Position numbers and translations under genes: made by a program
Notes under the pieces: generated by a model
The model's database searches: none
Seen by the model: only the letters and a program-made list of their open reading frames with translations
Told to the model about the DNA's origin: nothing
Shown here: positions 60,745 to 64,000 of the stretch, one piece after another
Position numbering within the stretch: the stretch's first letter is position 1
Layout: each line of letters starts with the position of its first letter
NCBI RefSeq assembly: GCF_050624435.1
Contig: NC_134539.1
Coordinates: 119,519,525-119,583,524, forward strand
Source of the DNA: Tenrec ecaudatus
Taxonomy: Eukaryota > Chordata > Mammalia > Afrosoricida > Tenrecidae
Direction of reading: 5' to 3'
Length of the DNA stretch: 64,000 nucleotides

Positions 60745-60938
60745 CTTATACTAATACTGTGGAGTTGATTCTGACTCATACTAACCCTATAGGACAGAAT
60801 AGAACTGCCCTGTGCGTTTCTGAGACGAATGCTGTACGAGAATAGAAAACCTCCTCTTTCTCTGCAGCTGAAGGTTTCAAACTGCTGACCTTGCAGTTAG
60901 AAGCCTAGTGTGTATACTCTGTGCGACCAGGGCGACAA
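60745..60938 (-). mobile_element. AfroSINE
   Basis: GAGTTGATTCTGACTCATAC, GGACAGAATAGAACTGCCC and CAAACTGCTGACCTTGCAG. Inverted relative to the preceding copy. Confidence 0.9.
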
Positions 60939-60939
60939 G

Positions 60940-62120
60940 CAGACACCCTTACTAGGTTATAAGTTCCAGAATGCATTGTGTCACATGATATCCATAGGGT
61001 TTAGTGTAGGATAAGAAATTAAGATTTATTGTATAAGTATAGAATATGGGCTATCAACAGACTTACCAAATTCATTCCTCTAGGGATGGGCAGAAGCTTA
61101 TAGTAATTCAAATTAAAGTTTTGGGATAGAAAGTTTTTATGATAGGCAGGCCTGAGATATATGGCGTATTAGCAATTATGTATATTAATGTATATTATAA
61201 TTCTCACCATAATAGCTTATTTTTGCAGGTGTTCCTTTTACAGTTCTGAATTGACTTGTTTCTATGCTCTCCTGCAATGTAAATATTTTGCTGGTGATTG
61301 ATAGTCATTATTGTCATTTATTCACGAGAAACTTGTTATTTATTCAGTCTATAAATATTTATATTAGCCAATAGCAGCTCTCTTCAATTTGGTACTACAT
61401 GTATATATGATGAATTTCCTAGTTTATGATCATCAGTGTTCTACAGTGTGAGTTTATCTTTTAAAGGGATTTTTAAACTCATACTACGAATAGCCAAGCC
61501 TCGATGAGACCACTTGGCAGTGGGCATTTCTCCGCAGAGGCCCTGGAAAAGTACAGGTGTTAAAAGTAAGCTGGAGTTTAGAGCCTTGATAGTCTAAGAA
61601 AATGATGGCAGTTGACATTAGTTACAGATTCGTGACTTGGTCTGTAAAGCTTTCTAGAAATTAGAAGTGACATGATGGAAGTGATTCTTGCTATATTGTA
61701 CGTGGAGATTCTGTGTGAAATAAGAAGTCCTTGGGTTTATCAAGGTTGATAAGTATGCCGCTGAGACATTTGTTGGACTCGGTTTTGGACTGGTCGTTGA
61801 AGTCAAAGGAGAAAGAGCAGTGATCCAAAGGCATGAAAGAGAGACTGGCAGACAGCGATAGCACTCATTTATTTACTCAGAAAATGCTTCTGACTGCCAG
61901 CTGCTGGGGAGCCTACAATAATAAATACAACAGACATGGGGCATTGATGATAGACAAGTTCAAGAAGAGTTGAAGTGTAGGGATTTCTAAATATTCCTTT
62001 TAAAATCTAACTGGATGGACAATTAAAGGATCTCCACAGCCATGTGGAGTGATTATAAAATGTAAATGGATTTGCCAGCAGGAAAAAGCATACTGGCAAT
62101 TGTTTTAGGTGGCTGGATAC
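60940..62120. other. SYNRG intron, unassigned stretch
   Basis: No gene or clear repeat recognised. The part 61560-61800 resembles an old dispersed repeat I cannot name. Confidence 0.35.
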
Positions 62121-62121
62121 C

Positions 62122-62300
62122 TTTCCAAAGGAGCCCCAGTGGTTCTGTGAGGTGTGTTGGGCTGTTAACCACAAGATTGTTCAAACCCACCAGCCATTCC
62201 TTGGGAGAAAGGGACTGACTGTGCCTGTAAAGATTGACCATCTCAGAAACCCTGTCGGCTCTATGGGTAGCTATGGTCCTGAATCGATTTGATGGTACTT
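62122..62300 (+). mobile_element. AfroSINE
   Basis: GGAGCCCCAGTGGTTCTGTG, TTGGGCTGTTAACCACAAG and GGGAGAAAGGGACTGAC. Confidence 0.88.
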
Positions 62301-62388
62301 TAATATGAATTCTTCTCTTGATTCCTCTTGACTTTTCAATAGAATGTAGAATGGGTACTTTATTTATTTTTTTGTTTTGTTTTTTTTA

Positions 62389-62857
62389 ATTACAAAGCTA
62401 TGTTTAATACTTTGGGGTGAGCCCCACAGGAATAAAAAACACTGGGAAGGGGTAACCCCCTCAGCCCCCAGGTGTGGCCCAGGGGGAGAGGGGCTACCTG
62501 AGAGGAAGGAAGCACAACAGGGACCAGCTGCAGACTCGGCAAAGGAGGAACGCTAGCGTGGTAGGACTGGCCCCAGGCACACAGGCGGGGAGGGCAAGAG
62601 GGTTGGACACGAAGCCACAAGGCTACTTGCGTTCCTCCTTCTCGTTTGCCTTTTTCTGCTTCTGCTGCATCATCTCCGAGCCCCTCTGCTTGCGGGCAGC
62701 AGCAGAAAGCCCGTCATCTCAGCGCTATCCCTTAACCGAGTCGCTCTGCTTTTTCATATTCTTCTGGTGGGCAAACCGCGGGTCCTGGCGAAGGCTCCAG
62801 CCTGCCTTGGTCGCGTCCCCTTGTTCTGTCTGGCGTTGCAGGCCCCGCCCCCTTTCT
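62389..62857 (-). pseudogene. SERF2: Processed pseudogene of SERF2
   Basis: Read on the minus strand it encodes the SERF2 pattern [41 protein letters not shown] and a 3' UTR, uninterrupted by introns. It ends in a T-rich tract (62361-62388) that is the poly(A) tail of the minus strand. The start codon is changed (ATG to AGG), a few N-terminal codons are lost, and two in-frame stops (TAG and TGA) follow SVKG. GTACTT occurs on both sides (62355-62360 and 62858-62863) as a possible eroded duplication. SERF2 is a small Lys/Glu/Arg-rich protein linked to protein aggregation; this copy is dead. Confidence 0.87.
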
Positions 62858-62869
62858 GTACTTAGTTTT

Positions 62870-64000
62870 TAAGGAGTAGAAATAACCGTTTTCTTGTTTG
62901 GAATAGAAAATAACTCTGATATATGACTGATATAAGCATTTTCATGGTGGTTACAAGTTTCTTTAATAAGCACGTCAGAGAAAGAACTAGAATGAATTAT
63001 TCATTGACAGAATGCATAAAATTATAGTTTGAGTCACAGCTTTATTAAAAATGGAATTTTATTTGTTGACGTCAATCAACAGTACTTCATTACCCTGAAG
63101 ATGTTCTATTTTTCCCCCACTTCTGTAATAATGTTTTAGAATTGATAATATTCCTTTAATATCAGATTTCAAAAGATTTTACTTGACTATAACTAAAGTT
63201 GGAGGGCCATGGAAAACAAAAAATTCATTCAGTCTTGTGGGTTTTTTCTAAGCTATTAATTACCCTGATCCTTGTGTAGCATTCTCTACTTTAGTTATTC
63301 ATGGAACTTTTTAAAATGTGCATATACTGTATAGAGGATTGCCATTATATTTGCCTTCATAACATGTTGTAGCTGTTTGGTAGTGAGTGAAATTAAATGA
63401 TCCCTTCCACTCGCTAACATTTGATGGCACTGAGTCCTAAAAGCCTGTGGACCTCATTAGGATGCATGAGCCAGAGCCAGGTTTTCACCTGGCTTGTAGG
63501 CCCCTGATAAGAAGATTTAAATGACTATGGAAAGATTTTTTTGCTCCTGGGCAAAGAACTCAATAGAAATCCATTTATATAACTTGTATGTATGGTATTG
63601 AATGACACAAATGTAGTCATTCATATGTAAAGATTTTTCTTCCAGGGAGCTGCCTAGGTCTGATAAGAAAAAGAGAGGGGGTGGTAGGGGGGAAGCAATG
63701 CTTTCATAGTATGTGTTTAAGCCTTCCAAGAATCCCCCACACAGATACTACTCATTACACTTCTTTCCCATCCAGTGAGAAATGTGTTCACAGACAGAGT
63801 ATCTGTATCTAATTTTGAAGTGATTGTTGTTTTGCTGCAAAGATAGCCCCAGGAATCGCTGATGTGATCCTTGTACAAATGCAAATTGTATTTACTCTGC
63901 TGCTGCTTCTCGGCTCTGTGAACTTCTGCCAGTAAGCAGTGCAATATGATTAAAAGAAGAACAATTTCCTTCTTGGCTTGAACAGTATTTAATAATTAGA
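62870..64000. other. SYNRG intron to window end, no feature seen
   Basis: Apparently unique, AT-rich intron; no exon with consistent phase or synergin-like sequence was found. Confidence 0.4.

Noticed and set aside
62474-62872. A 132-codon frame on the + strand
   Set aside because: It is the antisense of the SERF2 processed pseudogene.

Overview
This is a stretch of mammalian genomic DNA carrying two protein genes in tandem on the + strand. The first is complete: DDX52, a DEAD-box RNA helicase with 15 coding exons (2852-20912, predicted 596 aa). The second is the 5' part of SYNRG, gamma-synergin (12 coding exons from 23962 to 57076, about 591 codons); it runs off the right edge. The same order and orientation, DDX52 followed by SYNRG, is known from human 17q12, so this looks like the conserved syntenic block. 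The rest is intron and intergenic DNA packed with retroelements. I saw no bacterial-type system, CRISPR array, operon or tRNA/rRNA gene.

The repeats point to the species. tRNA-derived SINEs of the AfroSINE type occur roughly every 2 kb in both orientations, and RTE (BovB-like) LINE fragments with a characteristic 3' tail are frequent; both fit Afrotheria. Two short copies of a hAT transposon with the ends and body of SPIN are present, in DDX52 intron 14 and SYNRG intron 1. Among afrotherians SPIN is known from tenrec, so a tenrec such as Echinops is my best guess; this is inference.

Layout. 1-2851: intergenic, old retroelement pieces, then a SINE ending about 110 bp before the DDX52 ATG and a GC-rich promoter with an NRF1-type palindrome. 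2852-20912: DDX52, whose introns hold a 42-bp minisatellite (intron 5), RTE/L1/L2/MIR/SINE copies, a decayed duplicate of exon 12 and a SPIN copy (both intron 14). 20913-23640: DDX52 3' flank with an RTE tail. 23640-24330: CpG island with the SYNRG promoter (two CACGTG boxes, one a perfect CLEAR-type palindrome), 5' UTR and exon 1. 24030-57076: SYNRG exons 1-12, separated by introns with nested RTE insertions, MaLR-like LTRs, a 54-bp alternating pyrimidine-purine tract and a strong CTCF-type motif just behind the EH-domain exon. 57077-64000: a SYNRG intron with a TG...CA-ended element nested in L1, a well-delimited RTE 3' copy with a 15-bp target-site duplication, and a processed SERF2 pseudogene.

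The two genes do unrelated jobs: DDX52 acts in nucleolar pre-18S rRNA processing, and SYNRG binds the AP-1 clathrin adaptor at the trans-Golgi network and endosomes. Exon limits rest on GT/AG sites, unbroken phase across every junction and resemblance to the remembered human proteins. Repeat limits are approximate unless a target-site duplication is quoted.
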